Positions 46,227 to 54,321 of a DNA stretch of 64,000 nt are shown piece after piece (the stretch's first letter is position 1; each line of letters begins with the position of its first letter). The stretch comes from a bacterium. Lineage in GTDB: Bacteria; Desulfobacterota; Binatia; HRBIN30; CADEER01. The notes below the pieces were generated by a model. That model was not told the origin of the DNA and ran no database searches. It saw only the letters and a program-made list of their open reading frames with translations. The translations under genes were made by a program, and so were the position numbers. The stretch covers positions 39,466-103,465 of the forward strand of contig JAUIGL010000010.1 in the NCBI GenBank assembly GCA_030430165.1. Reading direction: 5' to 3'.

Positions 46227-46639
46227 CCTACCTGGTGGAGCGCCTCGCCGAGCTGAGGCGACACATCGACCACCTCCACGAGATCGCTCCGCGAGTCACC
46301 AGCGCACGCGATCTCGAGCTCGACCTGTCACTACACAACGACGTCTTGTTCTCCCTCCTGACGATTTGTCAGCTGGTGATCGACCTCTGCGGCGACCTGT
46401 CGGCGAGGCGCGGGGATCGCTTTGAAGACTATACAGAGGCAGTGAGAAACCTCGCGAAGGACGGGCGGTTCCCCTCGCCGCTAGTCGACGAGCTCGCGCG
46501 ACTCCCAGGCTTCCGAAACGTGCTCGTCCGCGACTATGTCGAGCTCGACATGGCCCGAGTCGTCGAAGCCATGCAGAACCTCCAACCGGTCGAAGCGTTT
46601 CTGCGCATCGTCCATGAGATCGTCACCGACGCGCAATAA
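46223..46639 (+). CDS. HEPN-domain (HepT/DUF86) protein with an altered catalytic motif
   Basis: 138 residues. Helical layout of HepT: LVERLAELRRHIDHLHEI, the LHNDVLFSLLTICQLVIDLCGDL helices, and the C-terminal helix with LPGFRNVLVRDYVELD. The usual ribonuclease motif is RNxLVHxY. Here the His is Arg (CGC in place of CAC), while the Arg, Asn and Tyr are kept. If real, the RNase active site is incomplete, so the toxin may be inactive or read differently. It overlaps the MNT gene. Confidence 0.85.
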   Translation: MTYLVERLAELRRHIDHLHEIAPRVTSARDLELDLSLHNDVLFSLLTICQLVIDLCGDLSARRGDRFEDYTEAVRNLAKDGRFPSPLVDELARLPGFRNVLVRDYVELDMARVVEAMQNLQPVEAFLRIVHEIVTDAQ

Positions 46640-46754
46640 TAGTTGAAAGGGAAGATTCCAACACGGATTCCAGATTCCAAGACCCATTTGGAAATTGCCT
46701 CTGGAATTTGGATTTCGTGTCCGAAGATCCGAGATTCCAAAATGGGGCGGGTAA

Positions 46755-46978
46755 TGTCGCAACGCTCGCTGGAATGACTACGCGGATCGGCTCTTTCTCT
46801 ATCCACAGATTACTCAGATTTTCACAGATTGGGTTTTGGTTCTCAGGTTTCGAACGTCCTGAACTCCAATCTGCGCAATCGGCGAAATCTGTGGATAGAA
46901 AACTGAACGCCCCCGCCTCTTGCCTCATCGGCGGACCAAGCTTCTCCCCTGCCGGTACGCGTTTCAGCAACATGGGCG
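46755..46978 (+). repeat. Duplicated repeat unit, second copy
   Basis: Matches 45540-45770 in order and content, including CGCTTTCAGCAACATGGG-type right end (ACGCGTTTCAGCAACATGGG). It is preceded by a TTCCAGATTCCAA...TTTGGAATTTG stretch (46650-46740) related to the repeats near 50.3 and 54.2 kb. Confidence 0.85.
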
Positions 46979-47109
46979 GATTGGCTCTTTCTCTATCCAC
47001 AGATTTCTCAGATTTTCACAGATTGGGTTCTGGGTCTCAGGTTTCGAACATCCTGATTTCCAATCTGCGCAATCGGCGAAATCTGTGGATAGAAAGCTGA
47101 ACGCCCCCC
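46979..47109 (+). repeat. Third copy of the TCCACAGATT hairpin repeat
   Basis: CTATCCACAGATTTCTCAGATTTTCACAG and AATCTGCGCAATCGGCGAAATCTGTGGATAG form the arms; the piece ends GAACGCCCCC like the other two copies. It follows the second copy directly. No gene is seen between the HEPN stop and the barrel gene's stop, a 742-base gap. Confidence 0.85.
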
Positions 47110-47195
47110 TTCCGACCCGGCGTTCCTCCCCGCGCGAGCGTCGCTCCAATGGCGGGAAGAACGGCTGGCTCGATAACCGACCATCCCGGCGCGAG

Positions 47196-47257
47196 GACCA
47201 TCTTACGACACCCCGTAAAATGGACTGGACCATTTTACGAAGCTCCGTAAGATGGTC
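47196..47257. repeat. Nested inverted repeat GACCATCTTACG...CGTAAGATGGTC
   Basis: Outer arms GACCATCTTACG and CGTAAGATGGTC are perfect complements. Inside them, CCCGTAAAATGG and CCATTTTACG form a second pair. So four related half-sites, CCATCTTACG twice and CCATTTTACG twice, alternate in orientation. This is the kind of layout expected of an operator or a recombination site. No gene that would use it is next to it. Confidence 0.75.
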
Positions 47258-47381
47258 TCATGCCGAAGATCGGTCGCCGCTATGTGGAAGTTCTTCGTTG
47301 ACGACGACGATGTCGGCAAGCGACTAAGGCGACACCCGGTTCTCCGAGTCTTCACCGCTCGGTTGGCCACTACGCGGCCCG

Positions 47382-48020
47382 TCATTGGCCGAACTGGTCT
47401 CCCGGTAGCCGGAAGAAATAGCTGATATTGAACGAGATCAGGTGCTGGCGACCGTCGAGCGTGTCGTCGTAGTCAAATTCCGAGTCATCAACCACGCTCG
47501 CGACGTAAAGATATTGGTATCCGAAGGTGAACGCCACCGAGCCCAAGCTGCCGGTATGAACGTTGGCCCCGAGAGCAAGCCCGCCGCCGATACCGAGGTC
47601 GACGATATCCAAACCGGCGGGAAGGTCCGTCAGTACGTCGGTGTTGAACCGAACCGATGGCCCGAGCCACAAACGCACCCGATCGGTGCGGTAGACGCCG
47701 AAGCCGAACATGTTGTTCAGCGTCAGCCCGTGGGACTCGAAGTCGCTGCCCCCCGTATCGAACATCTGATCTCGATAGGAGTAGCCGAGGTTCAGCCGGT
47801 AATTGAACAACGTGTCCCGGGCGACCGCAGTGTCTACGGCGAAGCCGATACTGTAGCGGTTCGTATCAAAGTCTTGGTCCCCGAACTCTTCTAGGACTCC
47901 AATGCCGCGTCCGTACTCAAAGAACGGCCCGAGGCCAACCGCCCTCGCCTGCGACAGCGAGCAAAGGCCGCACAGAACCGATCCAACCAAGATCATCACC
48001 CACTGGCGAAACTCTCTCAT
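47382..48020 (-). CDS. Outer-membrane beta-barrel protein
   Basis: 212 residues. A signal peptide is present (WVMILVGSVLCGLCSLSQARA). The mature part alternates in the way of an eight-stranded barrel: FFEYGRGIGVLEEF, RYSIGFAVDTAV, FNYRLNLGYSYRDQMF, MFGFGVYRTDRVRLWLGPSVRF, VAFTFGYQYLYV, and ends HLISFNISYFFRL. It resembles small OmpW/OmpA-like barrels without a periplasmic domain. Function unknown. Confidence 0.8.
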   Translation of the reverse strand: MREFRQWVMILVGSVLCGLCSLSQARAVGLGPFFEYGRGIGVLEEFGDQDFDTNRYSIGFAVDTAVARDTLFNYRLNLGYSYRDQMFDTGGSDFESHGLTLNNMFGFGVYRTDRVRLWLGPSVRFNTDVLTDLPAGLDIVDLGIGGGLALGANVHTGSLGSVAFTFGYQYLYVASVVDDSEFDYDDTLDGRQHLISFNISYFFRLPGDQFGQ

Positions 48021-48044
48021 ACACCCCCCTTTCGATGCGGGTGT

Positions 48045-48281
48045 TTATAGCCAAAGCCGAGCTGGGATGCATCGAGTCCGTCGACACGTCCGGGCGATAC
48101 GACAGCCGCTGACAACACCCTCTTTCCAGTTCGACTTGTCGAAGTCCGCAGCGAGGAACCAGCACGTCTCGTCCCGCAGCATGGGGTAGACACCGAGCAC
48201 GTGCCGGCCTTTTAGGTGATCGAGAACCGCCCGATCATCGAGGGTGCGGAACGCCTGGTTCGGACACCCCCCGCACTTCAC
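48045..48281 (-). pseudogene. Fragment of a TOTE-type archaeo-eukaryotic primase
   Basis: The frame reads VKCGGCPNQAFRTLDDRAVLDHL, then GRHVLGVYPMLRDETCWFLAADFDKSNWKE. This is the zinc-finger/start region of the archaeo-eukaryotic primase domain found in TOTE conflict systems. After DFDK the frame loses the family pattern and ends in a stop, so the catalytic part and the helicase and endonuclease parts are gone. It is a remnant of a larger defence gene lying between the barrel gene and a toxin-antitoxin pair. Confidence 0.72.
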
Positions 48282-48356
48282 GCGGGGCTCGGGGGTCGAA
48301 CGACAGCTCGATATCGAAGCTCCCCACAGGTCTGATTTCTCCCACTGAGGATGACG

Positions 48357-48641
48357 ATGTCAAAACCTGCACTGAAGCTGAGGAACCCACACATTGAGAC
48401 TCGGAAGAATCTTTGTGGTGGCAGCCCCGTGATCGCTGGCACGAAGTTCCCGGTTCGATCCGTCGTGAGCTACGTGCTGCGGCAGGGAGTGACACCGGAA
48501 GAGCTCGTCGCTGAGTTCCCTCACATCTCCCTGGCCCAGGTGCATGACGCCCTCTCCTACTACTATGACAACCAGAAGGACGTCGACGAGGATCTAGTCG
48601 CCAATACGGAAGACAACGTCCGCGCCCAGCTGCAGCCCTGA
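48357..48641 (+). CDS. DUF433-family antitoxin-like protein
   Basis: 94 residues from the ATG at 48357, after GAGG; ATG at 48351 is also possible. The DUF433 pattern is CGGSPVIAGTKFPVRSVVSYVLRQGVTPEELVAEFPHISLAQVHDALSYYYDN, a small winged-helix-like DNA-binding domain. Such proteins are usually found next to DUF5615 PIN-like proteins, as here. The stop and the next start overlap (TGATG). Confidence 0.87.
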   Translation: MSKPALKLRNPHIETRKNLCGGSPVIAGTKFPVRSVVSYVLRQGVTPEELVAEFPHISLAQVHDALSYYYDNQKDVDEDLVANTEDNVRAQLQP

Positions 48642-48994
48642 TGGCGGCAGCTCGCCTGCTCGTCGACGAAGACGTTCGGCCGTTGCTTGCCGAGACTCTT
48701 CGGCAGCGCGGCTTCCACGCCCAGCACGTCGTCGAGCTCGATCGATCTGGGCTGAGCGATCCGGAGCAGTTCGCCTTCGCGGTCGAGCAGCGACGAGCGA
48801 TCGTCACCCATAACATCCGCGACCATGTGGTTCTCGACCGTGAGTACCGAACGAAGGAGCTGGTTCACTGCGGGATTCTGGTGTGTGATCAGGTGCCGTT
48901 CCGTGAGCTACTGCGTCGGACCGTCCGATGCCTGGATCGCACGTCAGACGACGACATCCGCAACCAGGTCGTCTGGCTTCAGGACTTCAAGTGA
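48641..48994 (+). CDS. DUF5615-family PIN-like protein, probable toxin
   Basis: 117 residues. LLVDEDVRPLLAETLRQRGFHAQHVVEL gives the first acidic residues, then LSDPEQFAFAVEQRRAIVTHNIRDHVVLD supplies more acidic and His/Asn residues in the pattern of the VapC45/Mut7-C-like group. It is predicted to be a metal-dependent ribonuclease inhibited by the DUF433 partner. Confidence 0.87.
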   Translation: MAAARLLVDEDVRPLLAETLRQRGFHAQHVVELDRSGLSDPEQFAFAVEQRRAIVTHNIRDHVVLDREYRTKELVHCGILVCDQVPFRELLRRTVRCLDRTSDDDIRNQVVWLQDFK

Positions 48995-49054
48995 AGCCGA
49001 GGGGTCAACTGGCATCGGATGATCTCGGCGAGGGAAACTGACGCCGTAGCGAGC

Positions 49055-49501
49055 TCAGCGCGGCCCATCGACACCAGGAACTTCCGCCGCCTCCGAGGTA
49101 TCCGGCGAGATCGCGCTGGTGATGATCGTCGTCGCCAGTCGGTCGAGGTGGTCGCAAAGAGCCCGATCGAGAGCATCGAACTCCCGCCAGAGCTCATCGA
49201 CGGCCGATTCCGGGAGCCTCACCATGATCGTCTGGCGCCGCTGCCGCGGATAGCGATACGGTTTGAGACCGTAGCGCCGCAGTAGCGAAGTGAAGAGCCG
49301 CCGCGACCACTGGTTGTGAATCGAGAACCGAATCTCGACCGGCGGATCGTCCACCGCGACCCGATCGATCCGCGCGCGAATGCGGCGTCGCGCTTCGTCC
49401 GCAGCGACACGTTCCCCGTCAGTAGCCGCCCCGGCGAACAGCCTCTCGATACGCTTGAGCTTCGCGATCAGCGTAGCCGTGTCATCCATCGGACGCTTCA
49501 T
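49055..49501 (-). CDS. Conserved hypothetical protein
   Basis: 148 residues. The N-terminus TATLIAKLKRIERLFAGAATDGERVAADEARRRIRARI is a helical pair like that seen in DUF2786-type proteins. Then comes FSIHNQWSRRLFTSLLRRYGLKPYRYPRQRRQTIMVRLP and a helical C-terminus. I have seen this layout in small unassigned proteins near mobile regions but know no function. Confidence 0.55.
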   Translation of the reverse strand: MKRPMDDTATLIAKLKRIERLFAGAATDGERVAADEARRRIRARIDRVAVDDPPVEIRFSIHNQWSRRLFTSLLRRYGLKPYRYPRQRRQTIMVRLPESAVDELWREFDALDRALCDHLDRLATTIITSAISPDTSEAAEVPGVDGPR

Positions 49502-49593
49502 ACCAAAACATTCCAGAGGAATATTCCAAACTCCAAGTCATCCTCCACCTCCCGAGACGCATAGCGCCCGGGTACCCGGCACCGAAGGGGCTC

Positions 49594-50064
49594 TCACGCC
49601 GCAGAACGATCTTTCACCAGCACATCGACATCACAGCCCAGAATGTGCAGCAAGGCGATGAGCTGGCCGATCGACTTCCGAGTGTTGGCCGGATCCAGCA
49701 GGCGATAGAACTGGGTCGCGGAGGTCCCGAGGCGTCGGATCAACTCGCGCTTGCTCAATTCGCTCGTCTCCACCCGATCGATTGCAGCCACTGTCAACTT
49801 GTGAAGGACCAGGTCGCGGAGATACGTCGGATCCTCGTTGTACTCGAGAACGTGGTCCACATGGACGGAACCTTCGGCGCCCGACTCGAGCACGTACGTA
49901 AACCCCTCCCTGCCCAACTCGGGGTCCACGTAGCAGTCCGACACGCGATCTCCGGCCGACGGGCGGACCTCGAGCGTCGCATACGGAATCGCCAGATCCC
50001 TGGCCCCAACCCGAACATCGAATGCCTTCCGACGATTGTTGGCTGACACTCTGCGAATCTTCAC
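49594..50064 (-). CDS. HTH (XRE-like) antitoxin partner of DUF4160
   Basis: 156 residues from a GTG at 50064, six bases after GGGAGGG. The N-terminal half is a beta-rich domain (FDVRVGARDLAIPYATLEV) and the C-terminal half is a helix-turn-helix: SKRELIRRLGTSATQFYRLLDPANTRKSIGQLIALLHILGCDVDV. The DUF4160 gene lies directly upstream and overlaps this start (GTGA). Such pairs behave as toxin-antitoxin modules, with the HTH protein as antitoxin and self-regulator. Confidence 0.75.
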   Translation of the reverse strand: MKIRRVSANNRRKAFDVRVGARDLAIPYATLEVRPSAGDRVSDCYVDPELGREGFTYVLESGAEGSVHVDHVLEYNEDPTYLRDLVLHKLTVAAIDRVETSELSKRELIRRLGTSATQFYRLLDPANTRKSIGQLIALLHILGCDVDVLVKDRSAA

Positions 50065-50255
50065 AAGAGTCCCTCCCGTTGCAGGTCCCGAATCAGCGCC
50101 CGTACCCGGGTCGATACAGTGCCGCGCATCACGCACTCCGCCTCGAGGTTCCACTTCGCAACGAACTTGCCCTCACGGTAGACGTGAAGGTGTCGCGGAC
50201 CATGATCGCCCTCCCATGCGAGGAAGAGGTAATTCCCCCGCCGAATCTTCGGCAT
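50061..50255 (-). CDS. DUF4160-family small protein, probable toxin
   Basis: 64 residues from the ATG at 50255. MPKIRRGNYLFLAWEGDHGPRHLHVYREG is the family signature with the conserved HxHV. The C-terminus is helical. Its stop overlaps the start of the HTH partner. A longer frame upstream to 50333 is repeat-derived. Confidence 0.82.
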   Translation of the reverse strand: MPKIRRGNYLFLAWEGDHGPRHLHVYREGKFVAKWNLEAECVMRGTVSTRVRALIRDLQREGLL

Positions 50256-50302
50256 CCAGGAGACGTTACTTCGCACGGTAACGCTTGTCGAGGCGTCGTC
50301 AC

Positions 50303-50404
50303 GATAATCCCAGAGGCAAATTCCAGATTCCAAACACCCCGCTTTGGAATTTTCATCTGGAATCCCGAATTCCCCGAGGCGCGTAGCGCCTCGGGGAGAA
50401 TGAA
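50303..50404. repeat. TTCCAGATTCC repeat with a GAGGCGC-GTA-GCGCCTC hairpin
   Basis: AATTCCAGATTCCAAA and TTTGGAATTTTCATCTGGAAT are opposing arms, followed by a perfect CCCCGAGGCGC-GTA-GCGCCTCGGGG hairpin. A close copy lies at 54165-54243. Between this and 50740 I see no convincing gene. Confidence 0.8.
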
Positions 50405-50740
50405 GACTGGACCTTTCAAGAGCTCGGCGACATCACGCTCGATGACCAAACCATCCATCAAATGTCAGGCGCAGCCGAAACTCTTCGAGTGGCTCAACAG
50501 CCGCGATTCTCAGCAAATCCCTATCGTTCTCCCTCTACCGCGGCAGAGGGTTCCACCGTTGCATTGAGTGTTGAACACCGCTCGATACCGGATCGGCGTA
50601 CAGGTATGATCTCCCCCAAGGCGAATTACGATGACAAAAGCCGCAAACAAGCGGCGGCACCGACACATTGAGATTCGGAAGGACCAGATGGCTCGCGAAC
50701 AACCATCACGCTCAGCGGTGTCGATGGGCTCGAAGGCGAC

Positions 50741-50953
50741 GTGCCGTACATCAGGAGGGATCTGATTCGAGACTACGTCGGCGACCGCGACGTCGTTGGG
50801 TTCGCGTTCGGCGAGCGCGAGTTGCGGCCCTATCCGGTTTCGCCGCCGCAGTGGCTTCTCGAAGCGCAGCGCAAGCAGACGAACGCTTGGCACGAGGTAC
50901 TGAGGGATCTGAGCGTTCACTCCGCAGGAGATAGGGACGATGACGGCCTTTGA
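50741..50953 (+). CDS. Short reading frame overlapping the start of mcrB, possibly a truncated gene
   Basis: 70 residues from a GTG: PYIRRDLIRDYVGDRDVVGFAFGERELRPYPVSPPQ and so on, ending 14 bases inside mcrB. The frame is open upstream to 50672 with no ATG. The composition looks coding and the overlap is typical of coupled genes, but I do not recognise the family. It may be the 3' remains of a longer gene. Confidence 0.4.
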   Translation: MPYIRRDLIRDYVGDRDVVGFAFGERELRPYPVSPPQWLLEAQRKQTNAWHEVLRDLSVHSAGDRDDDGL

Positions 50954-52403
50954 CGAACTCATCGCCGGCATGGCCGCGGGGCGGACCTGGTCGCTCATGG
51001 GCGACAGCGACGCCGTGCGCGGTCTGCTGGACCGCGTGTACGACGAGCGCTGCCACAGCGCGCGGCACCACCGGGACGCCTACCAGCTTCGAGTGAACCT
51101 GCAGAAGAAGGACGACGCCGCGGCCTACGCGGGCTGGATCACCGCAGAGAACCCCACGTCCGGGCCCTATCAGGGAACGTCGCTCGTGTGGTTTCCGGGC
51201 GAAGAAGGCAGCGTGGCCGTACTGGTCATCGGCACCGACGGGTTCGGTGCCGACGCACACATACTTGGCCGGCCTGGACACCGCCGGCGTCTCAAGGCGC
51301 TCTCGCGGCTCCACGGAGGGCGCACCTGGGTCAAGCCAGACCTCCTCGACATCGCGACGGAGGTCCCGAGCCCGGTCTCGTCCGCTTGGCCCGAGATCCC
51401 GGCGGTCCTGAAATCGTACGCGAGTGTCATCTATGCGGCCACACCAGTGCGGAGCTCGGAAGATGGCGAGCGTGTAGCAGACCTGCTCGACCTGTTCTTC
51501 GACGAGCACGGCACGCCGCTGACCGGCAAGGCGAAGGATCGCTGGAACCGGCGCACCCAAGAGGTCGCTGGCGCGATCTTCCCGAGCTGGAGCGAAGGAC
51601 AGGTGCTGGCGCTCTTGCGCGAGCGACGTTTCGTGGTCCTCGAGGGCCCGCCCGGAACAGGCAAGACGCGGCTCGCATGGCGCATCGCGGACCAGATCGG
51701 CACGGCCACTCGGATCCAGTTTCATCCGGCGCGCACCTACGAAGACTTCGTCGTGGGGCTGTTCCCGCGTCCCGTGGGAAGCGGACTCGCCTTCGAGGTC
51801 CGACCCGGTGATCTGCTGCGCGCCAACCAGACCGCGGAGCGTGGCGAGCACGTCCTGGTCATAGACGAGATCAACCGCGCCGACCTCGGTCGGGTGCTCG
51901 GCGAGTCAATCCTGCTCTTCGAGGCCGGGGAGGGAGACCGTGCCGTGCACCTGCCACACGTGCCGGAAGGCCACGCAGAGATGCTGCGGCTTCACCCAAA
52001 CCTGCGGGTGCTGGCGACGCGCAACACGGCAGACCGCTCCATCGCCCGCATGGACGTGGCCATCCGCCGGCGGTTTGCGTTCGTCGAGGTTTGGCCGGAA
52101 CTCGGCGCAGTAGCGGAGGAAGGACTCGACTTCGCTCAGGCGCTGTTCGCAGACACCGTGCACACCTTCGCCGAGTACGCGGACGACGAGACCCTGCGCC
52201 TGGTTCCGGGGCACGCGTACTTCCTCGACCCACGCCCCGACCTTCCGATCGAGAGGCGTGCCGAACGCGTCGCGCGACGCCTGCGGCTCGAGCTGCTCCC
52301 CTTGCTACGTGACTACCTCGACGAGCGGATGTGCGGCAGCGCCTCCGAGGCCATCGCCGGCCTCGCGGACCGCGTCGAGTCGAGGCTCTTGGAACGGTCA
52401 TGA
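50940..52403 (+). CDS. mcrB: McrB-type AAA+ GTPase/ATPase of a modification-dependent restriction system
   Basis: 487 residues. The N-terminal 220 residues would recognise DNA. Walker A is VLEGPPGTGKTRLAW near residue 237, HPARTYEDFVVGLFP is the McrB-specific block, and Walker B is VLVIDEINRADLGRVLGE near residue 306. The sensor/Arg-finger block is NTADRSIARMDVAIRRRFAF; McrB often has MNTADRS, here RNTADRS. Its stop overlaps the start of the mcrC gene (ATGA). McrB loads onto modified DNA, and McrC cuts. Confidence 0.9.
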   Translation: MTAFDELIAGMAAGRTWSLMGDSDAVRGLLDRVYDERCHSARHHRDAYQLRVNLQKKDDAAAYAGWITAENPTSGPYQGTSLVWFPGEEGSVAVLVIGTDGFGADAHILGRPGHRRRLKALSRLHGGRTWVKPDLLDIATEVPSPVSSAWPEIPAVLKSYASVIYAATPVRSSEDGERVADLLDLFFDEHGTPLTGKAKDRWNRRTQEVAGAIFPSWSEGQVLALLRERRFVVLEGPPGTGKTRLAWRIADQIGTATRIQFHPARTYEDFVVGLFPRPVGSGLAFEVRPGDLLRANQTAERGEHVLVIDEINRADLGRVLGESILLFEAGEGDRAVHLPHVPEGHAEMLRLHPNLRVLATRNTADRSIARMDVAIRRRFAFVEVWPELGAVAEEGLDFAQALFADTVHTFAEYADDETLRLVPGHAYFLDPRPDLPIERRAERVARRLRLELLPLLRDYLDERMCGSASEAIAGLADRVESRLLERS

Positions 52404-53800
52404 CGCGCGGACGGACGCAGCGTGGTCGCGAACGAGCCTCCCGAGGATTGCTCGAGATCCCGACCGGGCGTCCCCTCATTCAAGCGGTCGACCATGGCCC
52501 GGGCGTCCGACTCGATGCGGTCATGCTGGGCGCGTCCGGCGATCGCTGGGTCGAGCCCTTCCTCGAGGCTAATCGCGGCCACCTCCGGCGCCTCGGAGTC
52601 TTAGCCAACGTCGAGACGCGAGGCGGCATCGCGCTGCGGCTCACCCCTGGCCCACGAATCGGCGCTGTGCCCTTGCTCTCGCCCGCGACCCGGCGAGTGG
52701 CCGCTGGGCTGCTCATCGCGCCGCGCTTCCGCTGGAGCGCGCTTGGCGCCGTGCTCGGCGACATCGGGTTCGCCACAGAGCCGTCGCTCGGCGGCACACC
52801 ACTCGTCCCGGGCTCTGCGCGCGAGGTCCCTGCTTGGCTCCTGGCCGCGCCCGTGGTGCGCCGGCTCGAGGCTTTCCTTCGGCACCGCAAGCGCGGCTTC
52901 TCCGAACGCGAGGAGGTGCGCCAAAGCCCCCGCGGCCGCGTGGACTGGTCCCGGTGGGCAACGACGCACGTCCCGTCGGGGCGCTGGGCAACCCTGCCGT
53001 GCCACTTCCCGGAGCCGGACGACGACCCGGAACTTATGGCAGCCGTGCGCTGGACTCTGGACCGACTCGACGATGAGCTCGCCGTGTTCCACGAGGCGTC
53101 CGCCGCACGGCTTCTTCGTACCCGCGTCTCGGACCTGCGCGTGCAGGTCGGAGCCGGTCCGGTCAGGCGGCCCCCGAGTGAGTTCCGGGCTGGCGGCAGC
53201 GGCTGGATCGCCGAAGCCACGCAGGCAATGGGGTGGGTTGCGGAAGAGCGTGGTCTGGGTGGCTCCCGGGTGCTGGACGGCATGAGCTGGGACCTGCCCA
53301 TCGACGAGGTCTGGGAGGCGTGGGTAGACGCGTTCGTCGCGGACCTGGCTTTTCGATGCGGCTTCAGCGCATTGCGGCGCGGGGACACGACCCGGCGGCT
53401 CAACTGGTCGACGACCACGAGCTCGATGCGGATGCTGATCCCCGACAGCGGGCTCCGCGGCCCGGACCGGCTCGTCTGGGTCGACGCCAAGTACAAGGCG
53501 CACTTGCAGCTCCTCACCCACCGAGGCTGGTCCGGACTCGAAGAGGGCACCCGGGATGCCCACCGCGCAGACCTCCATCAGGCGCTCGCCTACGCCGCCT
53601 TGGACGAGGTCGAGCGCGTCGACTCGCTGCTCGTCTACCCAGATCTCTCGTCCGACGACCGAGGACGCCCAGCCATCGCGACGGTGGCTTCGGGCCGGCG
53701 ACGGGTTCGCTTGCTCCTGGTCGGGCTGCCGTTCGGCTTCCATTCGCCCGACCACCGCGAGAAGACACTCACCGGGTGGCGCGACCTCCTTGCCGCGTAG
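52400..53800 (+). CDS. mcrC: McrC-type nuclease subunit
   Basis: 466 residues from an ATG overlapping the mcrB stop. The middle has VRRLEAFLRHRKRGFSEREEVRQSPRGRVDW, common to McrC/DUF2357-type proteins. The PD-(D/E)xK nuclease core is MLIPDSGLRGPDRLVWVDAKYKAHLQ near residues 350-375 (Asp, then D-A-K), and DLHQALAYAALDEV follows as the QxxxY-type helix. It would cut DNA bound by McrB. Both genes have the base composition of their surroundings. Confidence 0.85.
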   Translation: MTRGRTQRGRERASRGLLEIPTGRPLIQAVDHGPGVRLDAVMLGASGDRWVEPFLEANRGHLRRLGVLANVETRGGIALRLTPGPRIGAVPLLSPATRRVAAGLLIAPRFRWSALGAVLGDIGFATEPSLGGTPLVPGSAREVPAWLLAAPVVRRLEAFLRHRKRGFSEREEVRQSPRGRVDWSRWATTHVPSGRWATLPCHFPEPDDDPELMAAVRWTLDRLDDELAVFHEASAARLLRTRVSDLRVQVGAGPVRRPPSEFRAGGSGWIAEATQAMGWVAEERGLGGSRVLDGMSWDLPIDEVWEAWVDAFVADLAFRCGFSALRRGDTTRRLNWSTTTSSMRMLIPDSGLRGPDRLVWVDAKYKAHLQLLTHRGWSGLEEGTRDAHRADLHQALAYAALDEVERVDSLLVYPDLSSDDRGRPAIATVASGRRRVRLLLVGLPFGFHSPDHREKTLTGWRDLLAA

Positions 53801-53910
53801 CCGCCTCGCCGCAGCGTCTCGGCTCTCGCCCCCGCTGCCGGTTCACACGAGGCGCTCTGGGAACCCCCCGATCTTCGGGACCCCTATGAGATCCACCACT
53901 TGCGCCCGCG

Positions 53911-54162
53911 CCCTCAGCCCGGCCTGCTTCGTAGCAAGCCCCCGCAACCGGGAACTCGTCCAATTTCTCTCTCACGCGAAAGGTGCCTGCGGTGAGGTGC
54001 GGGCTCAAATCGCCCTCGCCTCCGACCAAGGCCACCTCTCGGAACACGGAGCGTTACCAACTCCACGACCAGTGCATCGAGATCGGCAAGATGCTCGCAG
54101 GCTGGACGCGCCACGTCCGGAACAAGGGGCTTGAAGGGGTGAAACGTCGCGTTTCACCCTGA
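53911..54162 (+). pseudogene. Frameshifted four-helix-bundle protein remnant
   Basis: One frame reads NRELVQFLSHAKGACGEVRAQIALASDQGHLSE, the third helix of the family. Near 54046 the matching frame shifts to ERYQLHDQCIEIGKMLAGWTRHVRN, the fourth helix, and stops at 54160. Compare GDREFTHFLYVAKASAGELRTQLHIARELSYLD in the intact gene at 55434-55844. The 5' half is missing. A perfect 10-bp hairpin (GGGTGAAACG...CGTTTCACCC, 54137-54159) forms its end. Confidence 0.78.
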
Positions 54163-54164
54163 TT

Positions 54165-54243
54165 CCAGAGGCAGATTCCAGATCCTCCCTTCGGAATCTT
54201 CATATGGAATCTGGAATTACCCGAGGCGCGTAGCGCCTCGGGT
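54165..54243. repeat. TTCCAGATTCC repeat with a GAGGCGC-GTA-GCGCCTC hairpin, second copy
   Basis: GCAGATTCCAGATCC and CGGAATCTTCATATGGAATCTGGAATT, then CCCGAGGCGC-GTA-GCGCCTCGGG. Near-copy of 50303-50404. It ends five bases before the 3' end of the tRNA gene. Confidence 0.8.
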
Positions 54244-54247
54244 AGAA

Positions 54248-54321
54248 CGCGCCCGGACAGATTCGAACTGCCGACTCTCTGGTTCGAAGCCAGATGCTCT
54301 ATCCAACTGAGCTACGGGCGC
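54248..54321 (-). tRNA. tRNA-Arg, anticodon UCG
   Basis: 74 bases that fold fully. The 7-bp acceptor stem is GCGCCCG with CGGGCGC, and the D-stem is GCTC with GAGC. The anticodon stem is TCTGG with CCAGA around CTTCGAA, giving anticodon TCG, which reads CGA codons. A 5-base variable loop follows, then the T-arm GGCAG-TTCGAAT-CTGTC. CCA is not encoded. Its 3' end faces the accessory region. Confidence 0.96.

Noticed and set aside
53911..54321. attL/attR pair for an island at tRNA-Arg
   Set aside because: I looked for a second copy of the tRNA 3' end within the window and found none, and there is no integrase gene.
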